Of a stretch of DNA of 64,000 nt, positions 50,000 through 60,879 are shown piece by piece. The notes below the pieces were generated by a model. It was not told the DNA's origin, did not search any database, and saw only the letters and a list, made by a program, of their open reading frames with translations. The DNA lies in the NCBI RefSeq assembly GCF_963678975.1, contig NC_089281.1:10813277-10877276 (forward strand). The letters are read 5' to 3'. The translations under genes and the position numbers were made by a program. Numbering within the stretch: the first letter of the stretch is position 1; the number at the start of each line of letters is the position of its first letter. Source of the DNA: Dysidea avara. Taxonomy: Eukaryota > Porifera > Demospongiae > Dictyoceratida > Dysideidae.

Positions 50000-50789
50000 A
50001 TGGCTCAAGGAGGACAATCGAGATGGTTCTGGCAATTGCATAATCTATGGCCTCGTCGGCTTTGGCGCTGTTTTATTGGTTCTGACGCGGAAGACGCAGT
50101 TTCACTCTGTTCTGGTGACCTTCCCGAGGACCTTTCCGAGGACCCTCCTGCTTCGATTGTCATCGTCACGTCATCCTCTGAGGATAGTAGCATGAAGGAG
50201 ACTGACGGAGAAGAGCAGGCCATAGCTCGGCAGAAAACTCGGAAGAAAACACGGAGAGATGAAATAGGCCAGCCAACGACCATCTCGTCTCCTCCAACGA
50301 CTGGAGATCCTCATTCCACTTCGCTAACTGAGATCGTGGTACAGTCTGAGGGTGAGTTACTGAGTGGCCAGCCAACGACCGTCGCGTCTCCAACGACTAG
50401 AGACCTTCCATGCCTTGAGTCCACTTCGCTAACTGAGATCGTGGTACAGTCTGAGGGTGAGTTACTGAGTGGCCAGCCAACGACCGTCGCGTCTCCAACG
50501 ACTGGAGACCTTCCATGCCTTGAGTCCACTTCGCTAACTGAGATTGTGGTACAGTCTGAGGGTGAGTTACTGAGTTAAAAGAGTAGAATTTCATATCTCT
50601 AGAATGTACCGAGGGCGTTTTTGTGTCATCTGTAGAAACGAAACCAGCTGAGCAGCTGCATTTTGGAGGTACAAAAGAAAAGACGACCCCAGTGGACATG
50701 GCAATGTTTAAAGGTTAGGCAGAAAATGAAATAGCTCTGACCAGCATACATGTGTGCCCTCATATATTACTGTAGAAACCAAATGCTAA
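50000..50789 (+). CDS. S5: small three-exon gene with 105-bp repeats in exon 1
   Basis: Unknown family. Longest model: exons 50000-50561, 50636-50713 and 50776-50789, phase 1, about 217 residues. The N-terminus (MAQGGQSRWFWQLHNLWPRR) has aromatic residues but few cysteines. The 3' end of exon 1 is a tandem array of a 105-bp unit encoding SGQPTTVASPTT..D and STSLTEIVVQSEGELL. Each unit ends in the same GAGG|GTGAGT donor (after 50351, 50456 and 50561), so splicing could use any of three donors without changing frame, giving proteins of about 147, 182 or 217 residues. Exon 3 is frameshifted as in S3, ending ETKC. Introns are 74 and 62 bp. Confidence 0.7.
50246..50570. repeat. 105-bp tandem repeat spanning the exon 1 / donor border
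   Basis: Three copies, the last two nearly identical. The repeat includes the exon end, the splice donor and the first intron bases of the ancestral gene, so intron sequence (GTGAGTTACTGAG) has become coding. Confidence 0.9.
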
Positions 50790-50799
50790 TGAAGGCTGA

Positions 50800-53170
50800 A
50801 TCTTTAAGGAAAGGACTCATTATGTGACCTGCACCCTCCAACAGTATTTTGACTCTATCCAGCTCCTTGTACACAGACCTCCACATGTAAAATATTTTGA
50901 TTTTCCTTGTAACATCTTGTTTAGCCATATTGTAAAATTGCTTATGACATAATTACTTCAGTGCACATAGTTCTGCTTGTGTTTACATTATTTGTATAAT
51001 GGGATTGGGAGAAGCTCACGTGGAACATATGCATGGACAGCATATAATATTATGGCTACCATTTGTGAGTTGTATGGACAATATGACCATCAATGAAATA
51101 TTTATAATTATAGCTACTGATTTGTAACTGAATACAAAGCATGTAGTCAATTTTAATATTAAAATAGAATAATTTGTGTTAGTTTAAAAATCTTGAGTAT
51201 AGCCTAGCTGGAGTTGTATGCTCTATTTGAGGATGTGCTCCATGTCGGCATACTGTGTCAGAAATACTCTGATGAAAATCCTGGCTATGCTCACTACTTA
51301 AGTGTACTCATAACAAATAACATAAGTACAGCCCGTAATTCAAGGCCTGTGAATTATATATAATGCAAGAGTGGCATGCAACTTGCTAGTGAAGGAGTAG
51401 TAGCACAGTTTAAAAATTGACATGTATTGTACATGACTGTAGTTGTTTCATCTTTACTATATTAGTAAAAAGGTTCATTGAAGTTAATTTGTGCTTGTGT
51501 ACAACTTACAGTCACCCAACACAACAAGCTAGGTAGAAATGATCAGCACATGGAACTGAATTAATGTATCACAGAGGAAGGATACATATGTTACATAATC
51601 TGGGACAGCACTTGTTAAAGATTCTTGTTATGTCCAGTGACTGAGTGCACTTGCTATAGAGATTCTAGTGGGACATAGCTAGCTACCAGTTCAGGGGCAG
51701 AGAATAGTACTCTAAAGTGAGGGTGCACTTTAGAGTGCCGGGAGCATTTCCCACAGGAAAATTTGAATGCTTTGAGATTAAATCAGGAACATTTTCAGTG
51801 GTACATGTGTACTTGATACTCCTATAATATTATATGGTAATGACTATCATTAAGATAACAAGTAGACATATCAGTAAAATTTTAATGAAAACATTTCAGT
51901 AGAATCATGCACTACATTATGCATAGACTAGATGAATAAAAATTAAAAGGGGAATGAGATCACTGAAAATGGCCATAAAACAAGCAAGGATTGCTGGTGT
52001 AAAAAACATGGGTGATCCCTATTATGAAACCACCATCATGATTCATGATACATCTGTCAATGGAGACAGATTGAATAAATTGCACAGCAGAACCTACTTG
52101 CATACTTCCACTGATTGTTCTATTAGAGTAGTTAGGTGACTGCTCTATTAGAGTATCTCTGATCTCGTGCACTTCCAGCATAGTATTCCATTCCATTTCT
52201 TTGGCACAAATCGAAAGTAAGTTCACTAATGACCAATAATAGGTACAGCAGTTGCTGCACTTTAGCAACTGGGCACTGGAAAAAGGTAAATTTAAGTAAC
52301 TGCTTTCCAACTTTATACTATTACATAATGAGGAAACGACTATTAGAGTGTACACCCATATAGTATGAAACAGCCAGGCATACAAGGGCACACAATTACA
52401 GAATTTTAATTTCTACTGACTGTCTGCTTTTAATGCTCGACTGAGATATTTAAAAATTTTAAATGTGCACCAGTTAACAGAAGTCTGTAGTCTCAACTTA
52501 GTTGAAATAATGTGTACAATGCAATAGGAGGTGTGCTTTCTTGCCGGTCTGGGACAAAATTTAAACGTAAAGTTGGAGACATGATGCATCTTGTTATAGA
52601 CCAATGCTAGTATGTACAGTACTCAAAATATATAGTCAGCCATGGGACCATGTGACAATAATCATGTGGCTAATCAGGCAACATCCTGTTATGCTTTTAA
52701 ATTTACTATGTTGCAGTGCTCAAAATTTTAGCGTCAGACTGGCATAATTATGTTCAATATTTATGCCCCAGTTCCCAAGCAATTGTTTTAGATCATTGAG
52801 ACCCTTAGACACTCTAATAAAACATTCAGATTAAAACAATTTCCTACAAATACCTGATTGCTCTATTAGAGTCACAGACTAGTGTGTTAGAGTGCCTTGA
52901 TCTTTTATTCATGAACTCTTTTCACAAGTAAACATTTATGTATATAGCATGACATATTACTCTTGCCTATTTTGCTAACATTATGTTTAACATTTCAGGA
53001 ACCTATTTAGGCTAATGTGTTCAGAAAATAATTTTATAGCAAAAAAGCTTAAAAACAAAATTAAACATTAGTTAGTCAAATTGACTATTTGATCAACTTC
53101 TTGAAACCTCAGCACTCCCTTGATCCGCTTCCCTACATTCACTTATGTGACTTCCAGCTAGTCTGAAGAA
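50800..53170. other. S5 3' flank, no gene seen
   Basis: The first 700 bp match the S3 3' flank (32,960-33,240 and 34,180-34,450), showing the hAT-like insertion in unit 3 is younger. CTCTATTAGAG-type motifs are at 52,117, 52,142, 52,335, 52,858 and 52,884. No supported ORF. Confidence 0.5.
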
Positions 53171-53184
53171 CTGACATGATTGTT

Positions 53185-53340
53185 ATAATGGTCACAACCT
53201 ACAAGGACTAAACTTGATTAACATACTATTTACAGAGGTGGAGAACCATCTTCAATTGTGGGAAATACTGAGTGACATGAAGTTGACCCACTTAGCAGTG
53301 GATATGTGTATGTTGTTACCATCTATGGGAGATGTTTTAA
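53185..53340 (+). pseudogene. F-box/LRR pseudogene scrap (last)
   Basis: Open for about 40 codons with EVENHLQLWEILSDMKLTHL, then unrelated. It points in the opposite direction to the intact gene 550 bp downstream. Confidence 0.8.
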
Positions 53341-53882
53341 GCATACACGCAAATAAAAAGGCTGATATGGTTATATCAGAAATACTTGAGGTCACATTCA
53401 AAATTGTTATGATACATGCAGACATCAATGGTAAAGTGCTATTTCATTTATAGTATCCTTGTTGTTGATCATCCATCCTAGCTGTTAATGAAGCCCTCTT
53501 GCCTCTCTACAACTTGATCCATGAAACAAATTAAATACAGAATATAACCATGATCCCCTAGTCAACTTCACTCATAGTAGCAATTTTTATATCAAGTCTA
53601 AGAAATACACTCCTCAGTTTCCCAAGAACTATTTAACTATGAAATCTCCTAGAACATAATGATCACATGTCTTGTTCATGTAATATTGATCACATGTTTT
53701 GGAATACAAGAAACACATGATAATATTTACTGCAATAAAATGTTTCATTGTGTATCAATGTACAGGAAATAGGAAATGATACAAAATATTTAACAAAATA
53801 ATGTGTAGTAGTATAGCTATAAAAATATTTTAAATCAAAACATAACTCTGTTACGTATATATACCTGGCCAGCTGTAATTGT

Positions 53883-55763
53883 TTAGTACTGCCACAATGA
53901 TAGCAAATCAGTGCTGTGTTCATAGTATTGCTGGTCAATATTAGTGGCAAGATCTCTTTGTATTATTTTACATCTTTCCAATTTGAACAGTGGTCTATAT
54001 GAAAAATCTTTTTTAATTTTAGACTCAAACTCACTCACATTGACTCCTGTCCCGATGTTATCACAAAGTAGTTGGTATATAATTACATGAAATGTCATTA
54101 ACTTAGGAGAGTTCACTACAAGTACAGTAATGCCTTCACTGGTCACTGATCTCACACACAACACTACATGTACCAGTCCACCATGAGCTGACAATGAACT
54201 CATGAAGTTGTCTGGGATATCAGTACGACCAGCATTAATATATAACTGTTGTAAATTACTGTTGTGTGCTAATGACAGAGATAGTCTACCAAAACGATCA
54301 AAATAATATAGGCATTTTAGTTCGTTGCAGCTGACGATCATGTTTTGAAGACCAGTTCCACAACAGTGGCGATCAACATTAAATACACAATGTGTGAGCA
54401 TTGGAAAATAGGAGAACAGTGATACACTATTATCAGTGAAAATATTCCAGCACTGTTGGCAGTTTGGTACAGAAGATTCTAATGCCACTAAGCATGTACA
54501 TTTCTTGTACAAATGTATTAGTGTTTCTTTATCTACAAATGATACAAATAGGCACAAATCCAATGCTAAGTGGGTCAACTGCATGTCACTCAGTATTTCC
54601 CACAATTGAAGATGGTTCTCCACCTCTGTAACTGGTATGTCCATCAAGTTTAGTCCTTGTAGGCTGTGACAGTGACTAGCAATAGCACGTAGGCCTTGTA
54701 AACTCTTCAAACAATAACAAACACAACACAAGTTTAGCCTCTGTAGGTTAGGACACATTATAGCTAGCTGTTCCAAGTGTTCTGAACTAAATGAAATTTC
54801 ATATGAAAGATTAAAATCAGTCAAAAAATTGAGGTTAGCAATATTACTATTAACAAGTTGATCTTCATAAAAGAAAGTTTTATAGTTGTCTATCTTTGCC
54901 ATATATACAGTCTCACCACAACGAGTACAGTTAGTTAGTACTAATAAATCATTTTTTAATCCTAGTAATCCAAATTGACTGGCGTTCACATGAGGAAGAC
55001 AAGCTGACTCACCAAACTCAAACTGAAACTGTGGTGCAACAGTGAAAAGATGAAGAGAAGCTTTTGTGGTGGTGTAAAATTTAATTTGACCATTACATCC
55101 AGGTAGAAACTTTGACGTTGTCCATGTCTCCAACAGTTTATCATAAAGTGGGGTCCAAAAGAAGTCGTTTGCATGCTCTGTAACAATACTAATATTTTGT
55201 GGTCTAAATCCATCTGATATCCAATACTGGAGCCATGAATCAATAGATTCTCTTTCATAATTGTCTCCACTTTTCATTATTTGAACTCTGACTGTCAGCT
55301 CTTTAAAACTACTGGTTAGCGGCAATAGCAATTGTTTAATATCAAAGTTCCATTGAATGTCCAGCCTCTGTAGACAACCCAAGTGTTGTACAACTTGTCC
55401 TACTTGCTCAGGATCTAACTTGGTCGTTGGTATACTCAAACTTATAACATTGCTGCAATATTTGGTCATGTTCACAAGTGTTGCTGGTGTCACGTGATCA
55501 GGGAAAGATAACTTCTTGATAGCTACTCCACACACCTTCAATACACTATTAACACAACTTTCATCACCGGAGTGGTAATAAGGCCAAACAAACTCACTCC
55601 ACAATGATGGTGTTTCACTCACTGTTCGAAGTTTGCTTGAAACGTACCGTAAGTTCACACGTTCACGTGAAGTCGGTAAAAACGTGAATATATAGACTAA
55701 CAACTCTGTTGGAAGAGTCAATAGTATACTTTGGAGATCTCCATAATTTTCGTTTTTGTCCAT
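53883..55763 (-). CDS. F-box / leucine-rich-repeat protein, intronless
   Basis: A 626-residue protein in one exon. Residues 14-57 form an F-box (LPTELLVYIFTFLPTSRERV then LRYVSSKLR...SLWSEF), the Skp1-binding domain of SCF ubiquitin ligases. The rest is a series of irregular leucine-rich repeats, recognisable at CPNLQRLNLCCVCYCLKS (about residues 340-360) and at SLQGLNLMDIPVTEVENHLQ. By family, it should be a substrate-recognition subunit of a cytosolic or nuclear SCF E3 ligase; the substrate is unknown. The start is the first ATG (MDKNENYGD) and precedes the F-box by the usual short distance. It lies opposite in strand to the fragments in the array and is the only copy in the window with an F-box. 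Single-exon structure could reflect retroposition, but no poly(A) tract is seen. Confidence 0.9.
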   Translation of the reverse strand: MDKNENYGDLQSILLTLPTELLVYIFTFLPTSRERVNLRYVSSKLRTVSETPSLWSEFVWPYYHSGDESCVNSVLKVCGVAIKKLSFPDHVTPATLVNMTKYCSNVISLSIPTTKLDPEQVGQVVQHLGCLQRLDIQWNFDIKQLLLPLTSSFKELTVRVQIMKSGDNYERESIDSWLQYWISDGFRPQNISIVTEHANDFFWTPLYDKLLETWTTSKFLPGCNGQIKFYTTTKASLHLFTVAPQFQFEFGESACLPHVNASQFGLLGLKNDLLVLTNCTRCGETVYMAKIDNYKTFFYEDQLVNSNIANLNFLTDFNLSYEISFSSEHLEQLAIMCPNLQRLNLCCVCYCLKSLQGLRAIASHCHSLQGLNLMDIPVTEVENHLQLWEILSDMQLTHLALDLCLFVSFVDKETLIHLYKKCTCLVALESSVPNCQQCWNIFTDNSVSLFSYFPMLTHCVFNVDRHCCGTGLQNMIVSCNELKCLYYFDRFGRLSLSLAHNSNLQQLYINAGRTDIPDNFMSSLSAHGGLVHVVLCVRSVTSEGITVLVVNSPKLMTFHVIIYQLLCDNIGTGVNVSEFESKIKKDFSYRPLFKLERCKIIQRDLATNIDQQYYEHSTDLLSLWQY

Positions 55764-55817
55764 ATTTCACACATAGTAGCTTCTCGTGTAGCTAGGAAAC
55801 AGCAGACAAAGGGGATC

Positions 55818-55940
55818 ATGCAGGGGCGTTCCGGCTCTTTGAATGGCTTGCGGTTAGCTATAGGTCTTTGTGGTTTGGTAGCTTTATCTTTGTGTGTGGA
55901 CTCTGACAATAGTGACAGGTGTTACTGCAGTGAGTCATGA
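55818..55940 (+). CDS. Possible 40-residue secreted peptide (uncertain)
   Basis: An ATG in the sequence upstream of the F-box gene, on the opposite strand, opens a 40-codon frame with a hydrophobic core (RLAIGLCGLVALSLCV) that looks like a signal peptide, followed by a short Ser/Asp/Cys tail. It is too short to judge and no promoter is visible. Chance is a fair explanation. Confidence 0.2.
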   Translation: MQGRSGSLNGLRLAIGLCGLVALSLCVDSDNSDRCYCSES

Positions 55941-56190
55941 AAAAATAAGACGGGAGGCAAGGCCCCCGGGAGTGAAAAATAGTCTAAATAGCTATAAATT
56001 GGAGCAAAATTCTTGCTGAAGAATTACCACCATAAAAGCTAGTACTATAGTAGCTATATAGAGTTTATCGTTAGCTAATAGTGTGAACACTAGCTCTAGA
56101 TCTTGTAGCCTATATGAGTGTCATTACGTAGTCAGCTACTCACTCTGTAGCTATTAGTCCTCAGCCCCATGCAGGGCACAGATATTATAC
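55941..56190. other. No gene seen
   Basis: AT-rich, TAGCTA-rich spacer. Confidence 0.4.
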
Positions 56191-56193
56191 ACT

Positions 56194-56458
56194 ACCAGAG
56201 AACAGCCTAGGAAAATGCCATGAGGTAAACCATGAAATTTCATGTAGTTTTCATGGACACTACCTATGAAAATTTGACAATTCATGGGCACTGCAACCAT
56301 GAAAATTTTCTTGTACCATGAAATAATTTGTCAGTGCCTTGATGAAATCTCCACTCAGTTTTCATGAGTATTTCATGGCATGGATATTACCATGAAATAT
56401 CCATGAAATGACTTTCATGGGGATTATCCATAGGTGTTTCATGGTATTGTTCTCTGGT
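56194..56458. mobile_element. MITE rich in TTTCATG, ACCAGAGAACA ends
   Basis: The left end ACCAGAGAACA and right end TGTTCTCTGGT are perfect inverted repeats, flanked by short C/A-rich sequence. The interior repeats CATGAAA/TTTCATG more than a dozen times in both orientations, so the whole element can fold. Confidence 0.85.
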
Positions 56459-57700
56459 GGTAATATGTATATCAAAATAATGGAGACTCTCCATCTCTCC
56501 ATCTCTCCCTCATCCCTTTCCATTTTACTCTTGATAATAGCTAGCTACCTATGCCCACAACCAGCAAAACTTTCCTGCAGCAACTCCTAGATTATACATT
56601 TAATAGTAGTACACAGGAATTACTTGGCTGTAAACACTTGAAAATAAGGAGACCTGCATGCTTATAAATCTGGACACTCAATTGGGAGCTAATAGTCCAT
56701 CTGTGGCCTTGTTGTATTAACTAGAGCTATACACTGTAGTTACCATGATGAGTGTAGCTTTGTTTGGGCCTACATGCATATGCACATATAGCTTGATGAT
56801 GTGTTCATCACATGCCAAACTAGCACACAATGGTGGCAACTGATTATTTTTCAATAAAAGGAGAACACCATCATCTCATCAGCACACATGTGGAAAGTCT
56901 TAATTAAGTCTAACTATTATGGCAAGACACTGCCAAGTGTAGCTACTAAAACTGAGATCATGTGACCACTGTTACAGTCAAGGTTACAGTAGCCCCAGCA
57001 AAAGGTCCACATTGTATGTCCACAAGCATTCACATCATCATAGCTACACATTTATAAATAAATAATTCAACATCTCCGCTAAACATAGGCTGCATTACAA
57101 TGATGTAAAACTATATTGAACAGTGGGCAAAATGATACGACAAGTAGTAGCAAAGTTCATAATGCTATATCTATGGGACTATATAGCTAGTGGTTCAGTT
57201 CCTGTGCTTTCCTAAACTATTAGGCCTTGATTCACAGTTTATAAAAAGCATGATAGCAGGCAGTCGTTATGTTGAGTGAAATGTACTACACATTTCTGAG
57301 CTGCATTTCAACTGATTTACCCTCTAATCCATGATATAGCCATGGCCACTGCCATTTACATTTAATTATAATATATCACCTATAAGTAGCTATAATGGAG
57401 CATCATGCACACTGCATATAGTGTGATGGAGTCTCTTTAATACTACAATATGAAAATCTGGTAAGTGGCTATAAGCTTGGTATTGGTGGCAGGTGTTCGA
57501 ATCCTTCTTCTGTCGTACTCTGCTGGAGTGTAATCATACATCAATATTACAAATCAATGTTCTAAATCACACACTATACAAGCAACATCCATGAGTTCAT
57601 CACTTGCCATTACATCATGATAATACATTACAATTATTAACTATAACCTACTTACATAATTAATACAAGTCACTACAGTATATATGCAGCATCATGCTCA
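56459..57700. other. No gene seen
   Basis: About 1.2 kb of AT-rich spacer with no supported ORF. A TCTCCATC triplicate lies at 56,485-56,510. Confidence 0.4.
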
Positions 57701-57719
57701 TATCCCAGAATGTCTGTGA

Positions 57720-58690
57720 GATACGTACGTTTTAGTATTAGTATTAATTTCTGGAAAAAGGCACAGCCTGTGAATCCTACTTCATCTAAAAGATTCTTGA
57801 ATGAGGTTAATGAATCAGCATTAACAATGTAAACTATTCCAGTATACTCTGTTCGAAATTGTGTAGGCCCTTCCAAACTTGTTAAAAGTCTCCTTATAAT
57901 ATTCTAATTGTGACTTCTTGTAGATGTGTTAAGTAGCTGGGGAGAAGAAGAATGAAGCATCAACATTAAGTAGACCTGATACACTAAAATCATGTCTCCT
58001 CGCTTCCTTCTATAGTACAGAGATTACCAGTCTGAGGTGTGATTAGTGCTCAGCATAGGGCAATTACCTCAAAGAAAGTACAAGTCTGGTGGCTCTCTTC
58101 TGTACTTTTCCTAACATGTTCTGATCTGTGATATAATGTGGCCCCATACAGAATTTGTATATTCAATAGGACAAATGAGAGTCTTATATAAAACTGGTAA
58201 GGAGTCAACATCAAGGTGTTAGAAGCACTTACTAATTAGTCCCAGAATATGATTGCTACAGCTGCACATGCTGGTGAAATTTGAGGTTTTGGCAAATCAC
58301 AACTCCTAGATCTGGTACTACAAAGGGGTTCACCATCAATAAGGTAACTGTAAGATGTAACACTTGATATCCCAATTCTCATACTTTTACATTTGTTGTT
58401 AATATCAATAAGCAGGTCTTTGACCATTCAAAAAAGTTGTCAGCATCAGTTTGAAGTTGAACAATATCTAAGTCACAAGTCACGTGATACATAGAAACAG
58501 TTTTAGTGTTATCAGCAAAAAGAAAATTAAACTCTTAACTGTCTCGGGTAAATCATTAACGTAGATAGCAAAGAGAAGAGGTCCCAAAACTGACCCTTGA
58601 GGGATACCACTAATCACATCATACCATTCAGACTCCTCATTTCTCACAATCACCTCCTTCTGTTGGCGACTGGCCAAATAATCTTTGATC
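57720..58690 (-). mobile_element. Decayed non-LTR (LINE) retrotransposon fragment
   Basis: Minus-strand frames contain the reverse transcriptase signature SGIPQGSVLGPLLFAIYVND (about 58,620-58,560), then, after frameshifts, sequence resembling the region after the RT core, and at the 3' end VNADSLTSFKNLLDE (about 57,790-57,830), typical of LINE C-termini. Many stops; only about 1 kb remains. The clade cannot be fixed from this. Confidence 0.8.
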
Positions 58691-58715
58691 TATTTACTTA
58701 CTTACATATACTATG

Positions 58716-58880
58716 CATTAAGAGTATTATGTCTAACAAGACAAGAAATTACCACCCTTTTAATCTGCAACCACTCTCATTGTCCAAGACCTCGTATCGA
58801 TTTTCTTTTTTCTCTCATTATGGACTGAACAATCTTGTGACCTGTAACTTAGCCAAAGTCCCTGATTCAAAAGATCTATA
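58716..58880 (+). mobile_element. Second LINE C-terminal fragment, opposite strand
   Basis: Translated plus strand: RNYHPFNLQPLSLSKTSYRF then SFFSHYGLNNL, matching the R-hydrophobic / YxxSFFPRT-WN-L pattern near the C-terminus of many LINE reverse transcriptases. Lies head-to-head with the minus-strand fragment. Confidence 0.55.
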
Positions 58881-59174
58881 ATTAAGATTATATAATTGTT
58901 ATTTTTGATTTATGTGTATGTTTATCTTTTATACTGAGGTAAATAATAATAATCAAATAATGCATGCAGTCTGACTCAGTGGTATCTGTCTGACTGCTCT
59001 ATTAGAGTATTTGACTGTTGTAGTAGAGTATCTTGATCTTACAGAGTGAATGAGCTGAAAATCATAGAGGATAAAAATTATAGAGAATTCAGCCTACATA
59101 ACTACCTTTTCTACTTCTCTGTGTATGCTTGTGCATAACTTATATATTAAGTAGGGAATACATACTAGTGTAAA
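58881..59174. other. No gene seen
   Basis: AT-rich; a pair of CTCTATTAGAG / GTAGTAGAG motifs with TCTTGATCTTA at 58,993-59,040. Confidence 0.4.
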
Positions 59175-59472
59175 GAAAATTAAAACATGGGAATAGAGAT
59201 CACTGAAAAGAGTAAAGAAACAAGAGTCAAACAAGCCAGCATGTTAAAAACACAGAGATTTCTATTTGGACTCAATGGATATGATAGAAACTAAGAAAAA
59301 AAACAGTATTTTCTCCTATAAATTAGGAGCAGATAAGTACTGAGAATGCTTCTGTAGAAATGTTTATTTGAGTCCAAATAGAATTTCTGTGTATTTAACA
59401 TGCTGGCTTGTTTGACTCTTGTTTCTTTACTTTTTTCAGCGATCTCTATTCCCATGTTTTAATTTTTTTGAA
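59175..59472. mobile_element. Foldback element, arms about 95 bp
   Basis: AAAACATGGGAATAGAGATC at 59,182 and the following AAACAAGAGTCAAACAAGCC, CAGCATGTTAAA and TATTTGGACTCAA are matched in reverse complement at 59,365-59,470. A one-ended relative is at 51,945-51,990. Confidence 0.85.
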
Positions 59473-60079
59473 TTACTTTTTCCACTAGTTTGTTTACTTT
59501 TTTATAAATATGGATACCTAACATAATATTTAGAGGTGCTGGTGGTGCTTGATATTACTCAGTATCAAGTCAGTTATCATGTACATTAGTAGTTAGTTAA
59601 TACTATCAGTGTTATCAAACACTAATGTATTGTTTCCTTACTACTGAATGTATACTTTGTATTACACAGCTTTGATATATCCCACTTTAGGCAATGTATA
59701 GCATGCTGTGGGTAGCAGTAGTATAGCTTCAGTTAGGTGATCACAATAAGTCAAGTAACAACAACATTGCTACTCCGGTATGAGCTTAATATACTGTGGT
59801 TAGGTAATGATAAGGTTTCCAATGAACATGTTAATGTGAATAGAATCGACACATATTAACATGTTGATTACCCTTGCAGAAACTAAGTCAGAAGATCAAT
59901 GGCAAAGCGAACCTAAAAGAAGCAAATTAGCTTGAAAGCGAATGTTAACATTGCAATATGTATTTAATAATAGGTCATGGGCATGAAGAAAGACATAGGA
60001 AGGAAAGTTACGAAGTTTTTATCCCCAAAAAGTATTCACATTTTGCTCTAGCCCTGTGGAAAAAATAGAACGAAATGGT
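59473..60079. other. No gene seen
   Basis: No supported coding sequence; a short AACATGTTAATGTGAA / ATTAACATGTTGATT inverted pair at 59,826-59,872. Confidence 0.4.
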
Positions 60080-60395
60080 CAGGGCCACCCAGAGAAATTA
60101 AGGGGCCCAGGGCAAAGAGTTAAAGTGGGGCCATAGGGGCATGTACAAGGAGGGTTCCACTCTGAATCACAACTTCAGAAAAAAGGTCATTATGAGCCAA
60201 CAATGACAATAGCTGCCCCTCACCAACTATATCTCCTTATTTATAACTACATGCATAGCTTACTACACTGCTCTTCTGAAGAATACGGTGACTGCTGCAT
60301 AGATCTTGACTGCTCTATTAGAGTATATTGATCTTTTAACAGGTATTCAACGGGCCCAGGACAAAATGCCCCAGTCCCCCCTGTGGGAAGCCCTG
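60080..60395. mobile_element. Non-autonomous hAT-like element, CAGGGC ends
   Basis: Ends CAGGGCCACCCA and (complement) CAGGGCTTCCCA, with inner GGGGCCCAGGGCAAA and its diverged complement. Flanked by GAAATGGT and AAAATGGT, a 7-of-8 match expected of an old 8-bp target duplication. Contains a CTCTATTAGAGTATATTGATCTT motif. Confidence 0.8.
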
Positions 60396-60595
60396 AAAAT
60401 GGTTCAAAATGGATGTACTTTTATCGAGTCGAGTCCTCTGTCAATTTGACTTCATCTTTGCTAGTGGACCTAAACTTCTTCCAAATTAACTTCTAAGGCT
60501 TCTTTTGAGGTTGGAAAAGATTCCTAAGGCAGTGTTTAGTTGAGTGATTTTGGAAAAAAACATGCAATCTCTATTATGAACCACTACCATGGTTC

Positions 60596-60700
60596 ATGAT
60601 AATCTATGGCTCAGTTAGCCTCTTCATTTTTTTCCGGGTTTTTTTCTCCGGCCACAAAAGGGAAAAAACGGTGTGGGGACGAGACTATAGCCAGACTAGC
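60596..60700. mobile_element. Decayed relative of the S2-intron foldback MITE
   Basis: TTTTTTTCCGG, CCGGCCACAAAAGGGAAAAAA and GGACGAGACTA correspond to the interior and right end of the 25,547-25,658 element. A (GTA)n run follows. Confidence 0.5.
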
Positions 60701-60769
60701 GTAGTAGTAGTAGTAGTGATAAAGAGATTGCAATATCATGCGGCCTACCCGGCCATCCGGGTACCTCGC

Positions 60770-60879
60770 CGGGTACTCAATGGTTTTACCTACGTCACAA
60801 TCAACTAGCGCGCGCCCTTTAAGTGCACTCAGTGGTCACGCGAGATCCGCCATGGTGTTTTTTAATTAGAATAATTCAC
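60770..60879 (+). promoter_or_regulatory. CEBPZ promoter/5' UTR with short upstream ORF
   Basis: CpG- and GC-rich sequence (CTAGCGCGCGCCC, GGTCACGCGAGATCC) unlike the AT-rich surroundings, suggesting a housekeeping-type promoter. No TATA. An ATG in good context (GCCATGG, 60852) opens a 5-codon upstream ORF ending at 60869, just 10 bp before the main ATG. Confidence 0.55.

Noticed and set aside
49970-50000. Longer S5 start at an in-frame non-ATG codon
   Set aside because: The MAQGG ATG at 50,000 aligns with the starts of S2 and S3, and the upstream bases are conserved 5' UTR sequence.
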